From Phycisphaerae bacterium (GTDB lineage Bacteria > Planctomycetota > Phycisphaerae > SM23-33), in the NCBI GenBank assembly GCA_030745875.1, contig JASLNT010000057.1, positions 85,888 to 149,887 on the forward strand: DNA of 64,000 nt, in the 5' to 3' direction. The position numbers and the translations under genes are program-made. Shown here piece after piece: positions 25,589 to 34,580 of this stretch. Each line of letters opens with the position of its first letter. Position 1 is the stretch's first letter. The notes beneath the pieces are model-generated. The model had not been told where the DNA came from. It made no database searches and saw only the letters and a program-made list of their open reading frames with translations.

Positions 25589-27172
25589 CTACTTCTTCTT
25601 CTTCTTCTTGCCCTCTTTCGCGGCCTGTTGGCGGAGTTTGTATCTTTGGATTTTTCCTGTCGCTGTCTTGGGCAGGTCTTCTACGAAGATAACCGACCGC
25701 GGGTACTTGTGCGGGGCGGTGTTCTTCTTTACGAACGTCTGCAGCTCGCGCACCAATTCGTCGGACGGGTCGTGCCCGTCTTTCAACACCACGTAGGCTC
25801 GGGGTTTCAGCAGGCCTTCTTCGTCGGCGACTCCCACCACTCCGCTTTCGAGGACCGCGGGGTGGTCGATCAGGATCGACTCCACGTCCGCCGGCCAGAC
25901 CGCCTGTCCGGAGACTTTCATCATGTCGTCGGTCCTGCCTGCGTACCAGAAGAACCCTTCTTCATCGAGGCTGAACTTGTCGTGCGTGTTGATCCACTCT
26001 CCGCAGAACGTCGTCTTTGTCTGCTCGTGCTTGTTCCAGTATCCGTTGGCGATCGAGTCGCCCTTGATGAACAGCGTGCCTTCTGCGCCGATGGGAGCTT
26101 CCTTGTCGTCGTCTCCGATGATCTTGGCTTCGTATCCTTCGACGATCTGTCCGGTCGATCCGGATTTGACCGCGCCGGGTCGGTTTGAGATGAAGATATG
26201 CAGAATCTCGGTCGATCCGATTCCGTCGTAGATATGCACGCCGAACCGGTCGAGCCACTTGTCGTACAGCGGTTTGGGCAGCGGTTCGCCCGCGGATATG
26301 CACATCCGCACATTACCCAGCGATGTCCTGTCGGTCTGCTCGGCCAGGTGCAGCATCGCCGCATAACTCGTCGGAACACCGTAATAGACCGTGGGCTGAT
26401 ACTTGTCGATCGTGTCGTAGGTGGTTTGCGGGGTGGGGCGCCCGGGCAGGAGGACTGCCGTCCCTCCGGTTCGCAGCGGGAAGTAAAGACCGTTGCCCAG
26501 ACCGTATGCGAAGAACAGTTTGGCGATCGAGAACGAAGTGTCCGATTCCCGCACGCCGATGGTGTCGCGAGCGTAAAGATCCGCTTCGACGATCATATCG
26601 TGGTGCAGGTGGATCGCGCCTTTGGGGAATCCGGTCGTGCCCGAACTGTACAACCAGAACGCAGCGTCATCCTTGCTTGTCTCGACGGCTTCGAGTTCGG
26701 GTGAAGCGTCGGCCATCAGCTTGCTCATCACCAGCGGAGCGTCGTGATCATCACCGGCTACGATGATGTGTTCGAGATGCTTGAGATGTCCTCTGATTTC
26801 CATTATGTGTCCCAGCAGGGACGGATGGACGACCAGCACGTGGGCCCGCGAATCGTTAAGGAGGTACTCGTAATCCTTGGGCATCAGGATCGTGTTCATC
26901 GGGATCGCGACGGCGCCGACTTTGATCGCCCCGAAAAACGCATATACGCAGTCGGGATTATCGGGCATGAGGATAGCGACCCGTTGTTCGATCCGTATGC
27001 CCAGATTGAGCAGCGCATTACCCATGCGATTCACATTCTCGGCCAGTTGGTCGTAAGTGACGGTTTCATCTTCACATAGAATTGCAGGCTTCCCGCCGCG
27101 ACCGGCGGCGATATTGTCGTCGATGAAAACCGATGCGGCGTTCAGGCGTTCGGGAAATTCCATAACAGGCAT
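25589..27172 (-). CDS. Benzoate-CoA-ligase-family acyl-CoA synthetase
   Basis: 527 residues of the ANL superfamily. It shows the benzoate-CoA ligase N-terminus (LNAASVFIDDNIAAGRGGKP), the A3 motif YSSGTTGFPKGAIHLHHD, AKLFFAYGLGNGLYFPL, the LLPGRPTPQTT loop, and the C-terminal lysine in KTATGKIQRYKLR. It forms an acyl-CoA through an acyl-adenylate. The family match suggests an aromatic or similar carboxylic acid. GGAG precedes the ATG. The C-terminus is six lysines encoded by (AAG)6 running into four TAG stops, a trinucleotide run. It is a likely entry enzyme for the nearby acyl-CoA operon (inference). Confidence 0.9.
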   Translation of the reverse strand: MPVMEFPERLNAASVFIDDNIAAGRGGKPAILCEDETVTYDQLAENVNRMGNALLNLGIRIEQRVAILMPDNPDCVYAFFGAIKVGAVAIPMNTILMPKDYEYLLNDSRAHVLVVHPSLLGHIMEIRGHLKHLEHIIVAGDDHDAPLVMSKLMADASPELEAVETSKDDAAFWLYSSGTTGFPKGAIHLHHDMIVEADLYARDTIGVRESDTSFSIAKLFFAYGLGNGLYFPLRTGGTAVLLPGRPTPQTTYDTIDKYQPTVYYGVPTSYAAMLHLAEQTDRTSLGNVRMCISAGEPLPKPLYDKWLDRFGVHIYDGIGSTEILHIFISNRPGAVKSGSTGQIVEGYEAKIIGDDDKEAPIGAEGTLFIKGDSIANGYWNKHEQTKTTFCGEWINTHDKFSLDEEGFFWYAGRTDDMMKVSGQAVWPADVESILIDHPAVLESGVVGVADEEGLLKPRAYVVLKDGHDPSDELVRELQTFVKKNTAPHKYPRSVIFVEDLPKTATGKIQRYKLRQQAAKEGKKKKKK

Positions 27173-27471
27173 ATCATCTCCTTCGCATTAAGACGAATCG
27201 CCATTTTAAGGGTTATTCGAGTTTCTGGCAAGGGAAAGGATGCGATTGACGGTCATGTGGCCCGGAGGGCGAACCAGCCCGCAGATCGCCCCCTGGGGTT
27301 TTGTCGGGTCCGAAGAACTCAACAACATGAGCGAGTGCTCGAAGGTGTCGCATGAGGGATTCTAATGAAGTTGCTCTGATCTGATCAAACCGCGTCTTGA
27401 CCGGCGCTGGCGCTGCGGCGACAATTGTCTTCAGTTTTTCAGACAATCCAACCCCTTTAAGAGGTCAAACC
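27173..27471. other. Intergenic region, no feature recognised
   Basis: About 300 bp between the divergent ligase and sulfatase genes. A 77-codon minus-strand frame is present but has no recognisable domain and no good ribosome site. Promoters for both flanking genes should be here, but none stands out. Confidence 0.3.
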
Positions 27472-28863
27472 ATGATTTCCAGCAGGAGAGAGTTTCTAAA
27501 GACCATCGGCGCCGCTGCGGCTGCGATAGCGATTCGCCCCAGCGCCTCCACCGCCGCCCAACCCGCCGCTAAACCGAACGTTCTGCTGATCTTCACCGAC
27601 GATCAGGGCACGCTGGACGCCAACTGCTACGGTTCGAAGGATCTTTACACGCCTGCGATGGACGAACTGGCGGCGACCGGAGTGCGATTCACCCAGGCCT
27701 ACTCCCACACCGTCTGCTGCCCGGCCAGGGCGCTGCTGATGACCGGAAGGCATCCGCAACGGTCCAGCGTGAACATGTGGACCCAGGGCGACGCCAAAGC
27801 CAAAAAGGGCATCAACATGTACAAAGAGGAGGTCACAATCGCCGAGCACCTCCAATCCGCAGGATATCGCACGGGACTGTTTGGCAAGTGGCATCTTGGG
27901 GCGCATCTGGAGTTCGGACCCACCAAGCAGGGTTTCGACGAATTCTTCGGGCTGCGGGGCGGATTTATCGACAACTACAATCATTACTTCCTTCACGGAC
28001 GCGGTTTCCACGACCTGTACGAGGGCACAAAGGAAGTTTTCGCAAAAGGCGAGTACTTCCCGGACCTGATCACCGCACGCGCGCTGAAATTCATCGAAAA
28101 GAACAAAGACCGCCCGTTCTTTATGTACCTTGCGTTCAATATTCCGCACTATCCCGAGCAGGCCGACAAGAAGTTCGACGAGCGTTACAAGGATCTGAAA
28201 ATGCCCCGCCAGGCATACGCCAAAATGATCTCAACCGTAGACGATCGGATCGGTCTGGTGCTGGGCAAGTTGAAGGAACTGAAGATCAGGGACAATACGA
28301 TCGTCGTTTTCATGTCCGATAACGGTCACTCGCGCGAGCGGAATGCGATTCGCGTTGACAACCATACCAGCGGTCTGGCCAAGGGAACGAAATACGGAGC
28401 CAACGGAGGCGGAGGAAACACGGGCAAATGGATCGGCGCCAAAGGCTCGTTCCAGGAAGGCGGAATCCGCGTGCCTGCGATTATCTCTTATCCCCGAGCT
28501 TTGCCCAAAGGCAAGGTGCGCGACCAGGCGATCACCGCCGCCGACTGGTACCCGACAATCTCCGACCTTTGCGGTCTGGACCAGCCCAAAGTCAAACTCG
28601 ACGGGCAAAGCCTGCTGAAGATCATCAAGTCGGCAGACGAACCGACCCACCACAAGGTGATGCACTGGCAGTGGGGCGGAAAATGGGCCGTGCGCGAAGG
28701 CGACTGGAAGTTGATTGGCAACGGGGCGCGAGGGAGATCCCTGGGCAACCTGTCGGGCGACAAGCCCGAACAGGAGAACTTCCTCAAGACGAAACCGGAA
28801 ATCGCCAAACGCCTTCTGGCCCTTCACCTTGAATGGGTTAAGGAGGTCACGCCGAAGAAGTAG
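27472..28863 (+). CDS. Exported sulfatase (formylglycine-dependent)
   Basis: 463 residues from ATG 27472 (AAGAGGT upstream). The twin-arginine-like signal SSRREFLKTIGAAAAA precedes the alkaline-phosphatase-fold sulfatase domain. Metal ligands are seen in LLIFTDDQG and VVFMSDNGH. The CxPxR maturation motif is CCPAR (HTVCCPARALLMTGRHP), with Cys converted to formylglycine by an FGE-type enzyme; the 1,497-residue fusion carries such a domain but is not shown to serve it. It probably desulfates polysaccharides. Confidence 0.93.
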   Translation: MISSRREFLKTIGAAAAAIAIRPSASTAAQPAAKPNVLLIFTDDQGTLDANCYGSKDLYTPAMDELAATGVRFTQAYSHTVCCPARALLMTGRHPQRSSVNMWTQGDAKAKKGINMYKEEVTIAEHLQSAGYRTGLFGKWHLGAHLEFGPTKQGFDEFFGLRGGFIDNYNHYFLHGRGFHDLYEGTKEVFAKGEYFPDLITARALKFIEKNKDRPFFMYLAFNIPHYPEQADKKFDERYKDLKMPRQAYAKMISTVDDRIGLVLGKLKELKIRDNTIVVFMSDNGHSRERNAIRVDNHTSGLAKGTKYGANGGGGNTGKWIGAKGSFQEGGIRVPAIISYPRALPKGKVRDQAITAADWYPTISDLCGLDQPKVKLDGQSLLKIIKSADEPTHHKVMHWQWGGKWAVREGDWKLIGNGARGRSLGNLSGDKPEQENFLKTKPEIAKRLLALHLEWVKEVTPKK

Positions 28864-28869
28864 CGCCGG

Positions 28870-29622
28870 TCACACCGGTTTACCGACCGGGGCAAGGTAC
28901 ACCACGAACTCATCATCGCCGTCCAGGCCCAGCAGCGAGTCCACTGCATTCTGGTCGTACGCCGCAATCGCGCACGCACCGAACTCGATTGCCTCCGCCG
29001 CCAGGTAAAGATTCTGACATACGTGCCCCGCGTCAAGCAGCATGTTCTTGTGCGACTCCTGCTGATATCGCCACTCACCGCGATACGGAATGCAGCTCCA
29101 GAAGAAAACCGCCGCCCCGCGGGCGACGAATTCCTGCCCGAATGTGGCGGCCGATAAACGCTGAGGTATGTCGTCGGACATTTCGGCGGTCGTCAGCAGT
29201 TCGTGCGTGAGCGGAAGGTATCGATAGATTCCACCGGTCAAACCGGCGACGTGATTGGCGAGAACATAGGTCTCAAACGGGTGCCTCGCTCCCGCCGACG
29301 GAGCCGGTCGAAACGTGGAGCACTGGTTGGGCCCGACGCGGTCTATGCCCTGGGTGGCCCACAGCAGTAGCGACAGTTCCACGAGTGTGAGCGGCTGGTC
29401 GGAGAAGTTGCGACGGCTTCGACGGTTTTTCAGGCAGGCGTGGATGTCGGTTTTTCGGACCGCCTGATTGTCGGGTTTGGGCAGCTTGAATATCTTACTT
29501 GAAGGTTCATACGGTTTTTCCAGCGGCGGGTGGGCTACGCCTCCGGCCTGGTCGGACCGGCGGCCGTCCATATCGGCAAACCCTGACTTCATGAACTCTC
29601 GTCCTGACTCTATCGATTTCAT
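28870..29622 (-). CDS. SagB/ThcOx-type nitroreductase-family oxidoreductase
   Basis: 250 residues from ATG 29622, with a GGAG Shine-Dalgarno; the frame extends 17 codons further upstream. Features of the SagB subgroup of FMN nitroreductases: RRSRRNFSDQPLTLVELSLL, RPAPSAGARHPFETY, and AGHVCQNLYLAAEAIEFGAC near the C-terminus. SagB homologs oxidise azolines in peptide natural products, but no cyclodehydratase or precursor peptide is visible here, so the role is unknown. The N-terminal 45 residues are low-complexity. Confidence 0.85.
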   Translation of the reverse strand: MKSIESGREFMKSGFADMDGRRSDQAGGVAHPPLEKPYEPSSKIFKLPKPDNQAVRKTDIHACLKNRRSRRNFSDQPLTLVELSLLLWATQGIDRVGPNQCSTFRPAPSAGARHPFETYVLANHVAGLTGGIYRYLPLTHELLTTAEMSDDIPQRLSAATFGQEFVARGAAVFFWSCIPYRGEWRYQQESHKNMLLDAGHVCQNLYLAAEAIEFGACAIAAYDQNAVDSLLGLDGDDEFVVYLAPVGKPV

Positions 29623-29745
29623 CTGTAACTCCGTTCTCGGCGCCATGATGGCATGATGGGGGACGATCGTCAAGCACTCCGGGCGGTCGCCGCGGCCGGA
29701 GTGGAGTGTCTCTCGAGCGACGCTCGCAAATCAGGAATTCAAAGC

Positions 29746-29774
29746 GGGACATTTGTTTCGCATAGCGGTATAAT
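29746..29774 (+). promoter_or_regulatory. Sigma-70-type promoter of the first EF-hand paralog
   Basis: The -35 GGGACA (29746-29751) and -10 TATAAT (29769-29774) are separated by 17 bp. The same arrangement, with the same leading TTTG in the spacer, is found before the second paralog at 31546-31574. Confidence 0.6.
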
Positions 29775-29836
29775 TCATATGTAGTTGCGGACCCGGTCGC
29801 ATCCCCGCAGCACCAACTTGCTGAGTGAGACTCATC

Positions 29837-31468
29837 ATGGAATTCAGGTCCAGAGCATTCTTGACGGTCATGGCGACGCTGATTCCGTTATCCGTGTCGG
29901 TCGCCGCCGACAAGGTTGCGACCCCCAAAGCTTCTCAACCGCCCGGGGATTTGAAACTGGCTTTTGATTCGAGCAAGGACGCCGCGTACCTGACTCGCGC
30001 GACACTTGCGGGCTTGAATCGAATCGAATCGAAAACGTCGCTTACCAAACTGAATATCGGCGGGGTGCAGATTCAGGCCGCCGGTTGGTTCGGTAAGACC
30101 AGTCTCAGGATTGGTTTGGACGCCGATGGCGACGGAATCGTGGGGTTCAAAGAGTACCACCAGGTGGGGAAAGACGGCTCGGTGATACTGTCGGTGCTGT
30201 CCGAGGGGAAGGAACTGAACGTCCGGTGCACGAATGTTGAAATGCACTACGACAAGAAGAAGGACGAAATAATACTTATGAGATGGAGGATGCAGTGCCT
30301 GTACAGTTGGATCGGCGTAATCGACAAGACGAAGATCCGCATCATCGACGACAATGTTGACGGTAAGTACTCCAATGACGGTCGTGATGCGATCCTGATC
30401 GGCGATTCGAAGCTCGCCATGCCGCTTCGCCATTATCATAAGATCGGCGAACATTTCTACAAACTCGAGATCCGTGCGGGCGGTTCGGCTGTCAAATTCC
30501 AGCAAATCAAATTCTCTGAAATGGGACTGGTGCGATCGCCTTTACCAGACAAGAACCTGCTGGGTCTCGTGCTTGAAAACGGCGGCGGGGCGTTTGACAT
30601 CCGGGCGTGCGGCAAGACCGGGATTCCTGCGGGGACGTATTATCTGGCGTATGGGGTCATGGGCGACTCGAAAGACCCCCTGCCGTTCTTCCGCGCCATG
30701 GATATGGTGAAATACGAAATACAGGCCGACAAGATTAACATGCTGCGCGTCGGTCCTCCGCTGCAGTTGGTTTTTGGGACGGTGTTCCAGGAGGCCGACA
30801 AGACCAAGAAGACGCCCAACATGGTCGGAATCGGGAGCCCGCAATACGTCATGGGAGCCTCCGGCGAGTTGTACGGGCCTATCAGTTTTCCCAACGCTCG
30901 ACAGGAGAAGGGGCGTCCGGCGATAATGATCGTTCAGGGGAACAAACCGCTGGTCAAGAGTTCCATGCCCCAGAAGAACGGTAGGATCGGGATGTTTACG
31001 TGGAGGATTCCCGAAAAGCTCAATCTGCGAAACGTCAAGGTGATTATGGCGGCTCATACGCAGCAACTCGGAAAAGTTATAGGCATGCGGACGATCAAGC
31101 AGATCTTCTCCAAGGACCGATTCGCGCCTCCGTCAACTGACAAACCGTCGGTCACTGCGACACCGTGGGACAAGTCCGAAGAGCCCGCGGCGGACCCGAA
31201 GGATCCCAAGGTCGCCAAAACCGATCCCAAACTCAAGCCCAAGCCCAAGCCGCCCAAGCACCCGACAACGCGCTCGCGCCCGCCGCGCCCGCCGAAACCG
31301 CCAGCCAGCAACGAAACCAAAGCCGGGCGACTGGTGAAACTCGCGCGGAACTACATAAAGGTTGGGCATCGCGCCAAAGCTGTCGAAGTATTCAAAGCGG
31401 CAATAGCGGAATATCCGGACACCAAAGCCGCCGCAACCGCCAGGAAACTGCTGGAGTCAATGAAATAA
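29837..31468 (+). CDS. Secreted EF-hand-like protein, paralog 1
   Basis: 543 residues from ATG 29837 (GTG at 29825 is an alternative). A signal peptide ends near VSVAA. A calcium-loop-like motif (GLDADGDGIVGFKEY) sits near residue 90, and a second Asp-rich segment (IIDDNVDGKYSNDGRDAI) follows. The C-terminus has a Pro/Lys-rich linker (about 430-490, KPKPKPPK) and a short TPR-like helical pair (LVKLARNYIKVGHRAKAVEV). I do not recognise the family. It is a tandem duplicate of the next gene with the same domain order. Confidence 0.75.
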   Translation: MEFRSRAFLTVMATLIPLSVSVAADKVATPKASQPPGDLKLAFDSSKDAAYLTRATLAGLNRIESKTSLTKLNIGGVQIQAAGWFGKTSLRIGLDADGDGIVGFKEYHQVGKDGSVILSVLSEGKELNVRCTNVEMHYDKKKDEIILMRWRMQCLYSWIGVIDKTKIRIIDDNVDGKYSNDGRDAILIGDSKLAMPLRHYHKIGEHFYKLEIRAGGSAVKFQQIKFSEMGLVRSPLPDKNLLGLVLENGGGAFDIRACGKTGIPAGTYYLAYGVMGDSKDPLPFFRAMDMVKYEIQADKINMLRVGPPLQLVFGTVFQEADKTKKTPNMVGIGSPQYVMGASGELYGPISFPNARQEKGRPAIMIVQGNKPLVKSSMPQKNGRIGMFTWRIPEKLNLRNVKVIMAAHTQQLGKVIGMRTIKQIFSKDRFAPPSTDKPSVTATPWDKSEEPAADPKDPKVAKTDPKLKPKPKPPKHPTTRSRPPRPPKPPASNETKAGRLVKLARNYIKVGHRAKAVEVFKAAIAEYPDTKAAATARKLLESMK

Positions 31469-31545
31469 CGCGACCCTCCCTTTCGGAGCCGGTGCGTTTT
31501 CTCGGAGAAGTTGCGTATTTCAATATCCGCGGGAATAGATGTTAC

Positions 31546-31574
31546 GAGACATTTGCGCATAATCAGGGTACAAT
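31546..31574 (+). promoter_or_regulatory. Sigma-70-type promoter of the second EF-hand paralog
   Basis: The -35 GAGACA (31546-31551) and -10 TACAAT (31569-31574) are separated by 17 bp, matching the promoter of the upstream paralog in position and context. This suggests the promoter was duplicated with the gene. Confidence 0.55.
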
Positions 31575-31635
31575 AACGGGTTGTCCGCCGATTGCACTGT
31601 CAACACGATTGTCAGCCTTTTAAGCGAGATTCGCC

Positions 31636-33321
31636 ATGGGACCTAAAGCTGAAATCCTCTTCGCTATCGTCTCCATCCTTGTGTTTTCGTCTACATCGGT
31701 CGCCGCCGGCAAGGCCGCCTCCGCCGACGCCTCCGCCGATCAGGGCAAGGCGACTCTAACCTACGACAGCGGCAGGAAAGTTACGTGTCTTACTCCGCGC
31801 TGGGCGAGCGGAGGGAGTCAGATGAATACGAAAGGCTCATCCGGCAAGGCGTCTATCGGTGGTAAAAGCGTACCGGTGGCCGGTTGGAAGAGCGGGGCGG
31901 GCTATCGGATCGGTCTGGATGTAAACGGTGACGGGATCGTAAACACCGAGGAATACAGGAAAGTCGCCGCCGGCGGTTCGGTCGTGCTTACCGGGAAGGT
32001 CGGCGAGAAGGAGCTGTCGATTCGCTGTTCGGATGTTTTCCTTCATTACGACGAGAAGAAGGGCGAAGTGCACAGCATGAGATGGCGGATGCAGGGCGTC
32101 TACGGCTGGGTGGGCAAGGTCGCAGCGACGGACGTTCGCATTCTGGATGAGAATCTGGACGGTAAGTACGGTAACGACGGTAGAGATGCGATTCAGATCG
32201 GAAAGTCCAGGTTGGCGCTTCCGCTTCGCAAACAGCATCGGATTGGCGACGATTTCTACACTCTTAAGGTCGCACCCGACGGTTCGAGCCTCGAGTTCAA
32301 GAAGATCAAGGACGTGCAGGTGGGGCTCGTCCGCACGCCGTTTGTGGGCAGATACCTCCTGGGCCTGGTTCTCGACGGAGCCCAGGGAGCGTTCGACATA
32401 CAGGCCTGCAGCCGCACCGGAATCCCCGCCGGGACGTACGACGTTTCGTACGGGGTCGTGGGCAATCCCAAGTTTCCGGCGGCGCTTTTTCGCGGGCGGA
32501 ACGATATGCTCAAATACGAAATCCAGGCCGACAAGAGGAACACCCTCCGCATCGGACCGCCCATGCAACTGGTGTTCTGGTCGGAGTTCAAACAAGAGGA
32601 AAGAAACAAGAACAAGAATAAGAACAAGAACGCCAAGCCTGCGAAGACAACCAAGACCTCCGGTCAGACGGTCTCGAGAATCGGCGTGAGGCGCCCGGAT
32701 CGCGTGATCGGAGCCGGAGGCGAGGAGTACGGACCGGTTACTTTCCCCAACGCTCGCAGTTCCAGAGGGCGCCCGATGGTTCAGATACTCCAGGGCGGAA
32801 GAACCCTCGCCAAGACCATCATGGCTGAAAAGGACGGGAGGATACAGGACTTCTGGTATGAACTGCCCCGGAAATTCTCGGCCCAAAGCATCAGAGTGAT
32901 TATGGTCGCCAACGTGCCCGGACTGGGGAAAATCACAGGCGTCAGGACTCTAAAGCAGATCTACAACAGAGAACCCGTAGTCCCGCCCAAGACTGACAAA
33001 CCGTCGGTCAGCACCGTTCCGTGGAAAAGGCCCGGCAGGCCGACGAAAGTTGCGGTCAAACCCAAACCCCCCGTCGGCGTCAAACCCAAACCGCGCCCCA
33101 AACCCACCACGCGACCGTCCGTTGTCAAGCCGCGCCCCAAACCGCCGAAGCCCGTATCCACCGACGAGCAGAAAGCCGCTCGACTCCTGAAACTCGCTCG
33201 CAGCTACGAGAAGATGAAACTGCAAGCCAAGTTCGTCGAGATGCTGAAGAAGACCGTCGAGAAATACCCCGCCACCAAGGCCGCCATAACCGCCAAAACA
33301 CTGCTGTCGGCAATTCAGTGA
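31636..33321 (+). CDS. Secreted EF-hand-like protein, paralog 2
   Basis: 561 residues with a signal peptide (cleavage near SVAAGKA). It shares the layout of the preceding gene: calcium-loop-like GLDVNGDGIVNTEEY, ILDENLDGKYGNDGRDAI, ACSRTGIPAGTYDVSYGV (paralog 1 has ACGKTGIPAGTYYLAYGV), a Lys/Asn run (RNKNKNKNKNAK), a long Pro/Lys linker (KPKPRPKPTTRP) and a C-terminal TPR-like pair. It looks like a surface or periplasmic structural protein of unknown role. Confidence 0.75.
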   Translation: MGPKAEILFAIVSILVFSSTSVAAGKAASADASADQGKATLTYDSGRKVTCLTPRWASGGSQMNTKGSSGKASIGGKSVPVAGWKSGAGYRIGLDVNGDGIVNTEEYRKVAAGGSVVLTGKVGEKELSIRCSDVFLHYDEKKGEVHSMRWRMQGVYGWVGKVAATDVRILDENLDGKYGNDGRDAIQIGKSRLALPLRKQHRIGDDFYTLKVAPDGSSLEFKKIKDVQVGLVRTPFVGRYLLGLVLDGAQGAFDIQACSRTGIPAGTYDVSYGVVGNPKFPAALFRGRNDMLKYEIQADKRNTLRIGPPMQLVFWSEFKQEERNKNKNKNKNAKPAKTTKTSGQTVSRIGVRRPDRVIGAGGEEYGPVTFPNARSSRGRPMVQILQGGRTLAKTIMAEKDGRIQDFWYELPRKFSAQSIRVIMVANVPGLGKITGVRTLKQIYNREPVVPPKTDKPSVSTVPWKRPGRPTKVAVKPKPPVGVKPKPRPKPTTRPSVVKPRPKPPKPVSTDEQKAARLLKLARSYEKMKLQAKFVEMLKKTVEKYPATKAAITAKTLLSAIQ

Positions 33322-33453
33322 TTTTCACCGGAGGTCCGGTTGTCGCCCGGATCCATACGGACCTCCCGCCCGGACGATGGCGATACGATCGGCATCGTTA
33401 GAGCCTGGGGCTGTTGGGGGGATCCGTCGCGCTGCGGCGCCTGGTCGATTAGT

Positions 33454-33768
33454 CTACTCGGCCATTTGCATCAGTTCGATCGGCGCGGTGTCTTCCATGA
33501 TGAAGGCGATGGTTAGACCTTCGAACACTTCGAACGGCTCGATCAGGACGTTTTTGCCTTCGATGGCGGTCTTGATGTCGTCAACCAGGAACGCCGCATG
33601 AGGTCTGGTCTGGAGTTCCTGGGGCATCGGGCTGTCCGATTCGAAACGCAGCCATTCGATTCTGTACTCGGAGGATTCGGGATCGGTGTAGAAAACTTTT
33701 CCGCCTTCGAGGTACTCTTCGCCTTCATGCTGCTGATCGGTTGGGATGCCAATGTGGTGGAATTTCAT
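33454..33768 (-). CDS. VOC (glyoxalase-like) superfamily protein
   Basis: 104 residues. The vicinal-oxygen-chelate fold is suggested by MKFHHIGIPT at the N-terminus, PHAAFLVDDI in the middle and IAFIMEDTAPIELMQ at the end, giving plausible metal ligands at His and Glu. Members are lyases, isomerases or dioxygenases. It is 28 bp downstream of the cupin gene, in the same direction, and both diverge from the dhaK operon, so a role with small carbonyl compounds is plausible. Confidence 0.75.
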   Translation of the reverse strand: MKFHHIGIPTDQQHEGEEYLEGGKVFYTDPESSEYRIEWLRFESDSPMPQELQTRPHAAFLVDDIKTAIEGKNVLIEPFEVFEGLTIAFIMEDTAPIELMQMAE

Positions 33769-33796
33769 ATCTGCTCCTGTGGTGGGTTAGAATTTC

Positions 33797-34366
33797 TTAG
33801 AATTTCACGTCGGGGTTTGTAAATCGAAGACCGTCATTATCGTGGAATGTAGCATATTCCGTGACTATCGCGCCATCCGGTCCGGCCAGCATGAAATGCT
33901 TCGCCTCCGGTCGGTTCAGCGCGTCGATCTCGCCGATGGCGACTTCCTTGACATTTCCGGTGGTGATGAATTCGGCTTGGCTGGGCGGTGTCTGGACTGG
34001 ACAGGGCGTGGTTTCCGGGCCTTCTGCGAAGGTGTATATCATACCGTGTCGCACCTGCCAGCTTTCCATCTTGGGCGGCACGTCCCCGGCCTGCACGTGC
34101 GCATGCTCCACAATCATCTGTCCGGGCAGGAGATATATCTCGTGCCCGAAGTACTTGTATTCAGGATCGTTGACCCAGAACACCCCCGCCATCCCCACAT
34201 TAACGAAGTCGCCCAGACCGAAATCGATGGCCCACATTTCGCTCCGCAGCTTGTCGGGGATCGGGTAGTTGAAGGAATCCATCATCGCGAAGTAGGCTTC
34301 CCTGGCCTGGTCGTCCAGGAATTGCCCCTGGTCGTCGTAGAAATCGCTGTTGTCGAGTTTCACCAT
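33797..34366 (-). CDS. Cupin-type protein, possible sugar isomerase
   Basis: 189 residues. The core reads EIYLLPGQMIVEHAHVQ, followed by RHGMIYTFAEGPE and a late His (EYATFHDNDGL), which is compatible with a metal-binding cupin. Overall shape and length recall D-lyxose isomerase-like proteins, but the family's usual HxH metal motif and sequence context are only partly matched. It sits divergent from dhaKL-lsrF, where an isomerase would make sense (LsrG fills such a step in E. coli). Function is inferred. Confidence 0.6.
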   Translation of the reverse strand: MVKLDNSDFYDDQGQFLDDQAREAYFAMMDSFNYPIPDKLRSEMWAIDFGLGDFVNVGMAGVFWVNDPEYKYFGHEIYLLPGQMIVEHAHVQAGDVPPKMESWQVRHGMIYTFAEGPETTPCPVQTPPSQAEFITTGNVKEVAIGEIDALNRPEAKHFMLAGPDGAIVTEYATFHDNDGLRFTNPDVKF

Positions 34367-34505
34367 TGTGCTCCTTGAATCTGGTTGCTTGTAACAGCGT
34401 TATTCCCTATCATTACCGTTCCGTCGACACGCCGGAGCAGGGAGGCTCGCGGGAATCCGAGCGTCAGGCTTGTGCTTTTGGCTTGATTTCGGATAAGGCA
34501 AACCA

Positions 34506-34534
34506 TTGATACTGGAATTGATTTTCAGTATATA
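34506..34534 (+). promoter_or_regulatory. Promoter of the dhaK-dhaL-lsrF operon
   Basis: The -35 TTGATA (34506-34511) and -10 TATATA (34529-34534) are spaced by 17 bp, about 46 bp before the dhaK start. The surrounding region is AT-rich compared with neighbouring genes. Confidence 0.6.
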
Positions 34535-34580
34535 AAAAGCGATTTGGCATGACAACACCTAACTAGAAAGGCCAGCTACT

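Noticed and set aside
27213..27446. 77-codon minus-strand frame between the ligase and sulfatase genes
   Set aside because: No recognisable motif and poor start context; kept only as an unassigned intergenic region.
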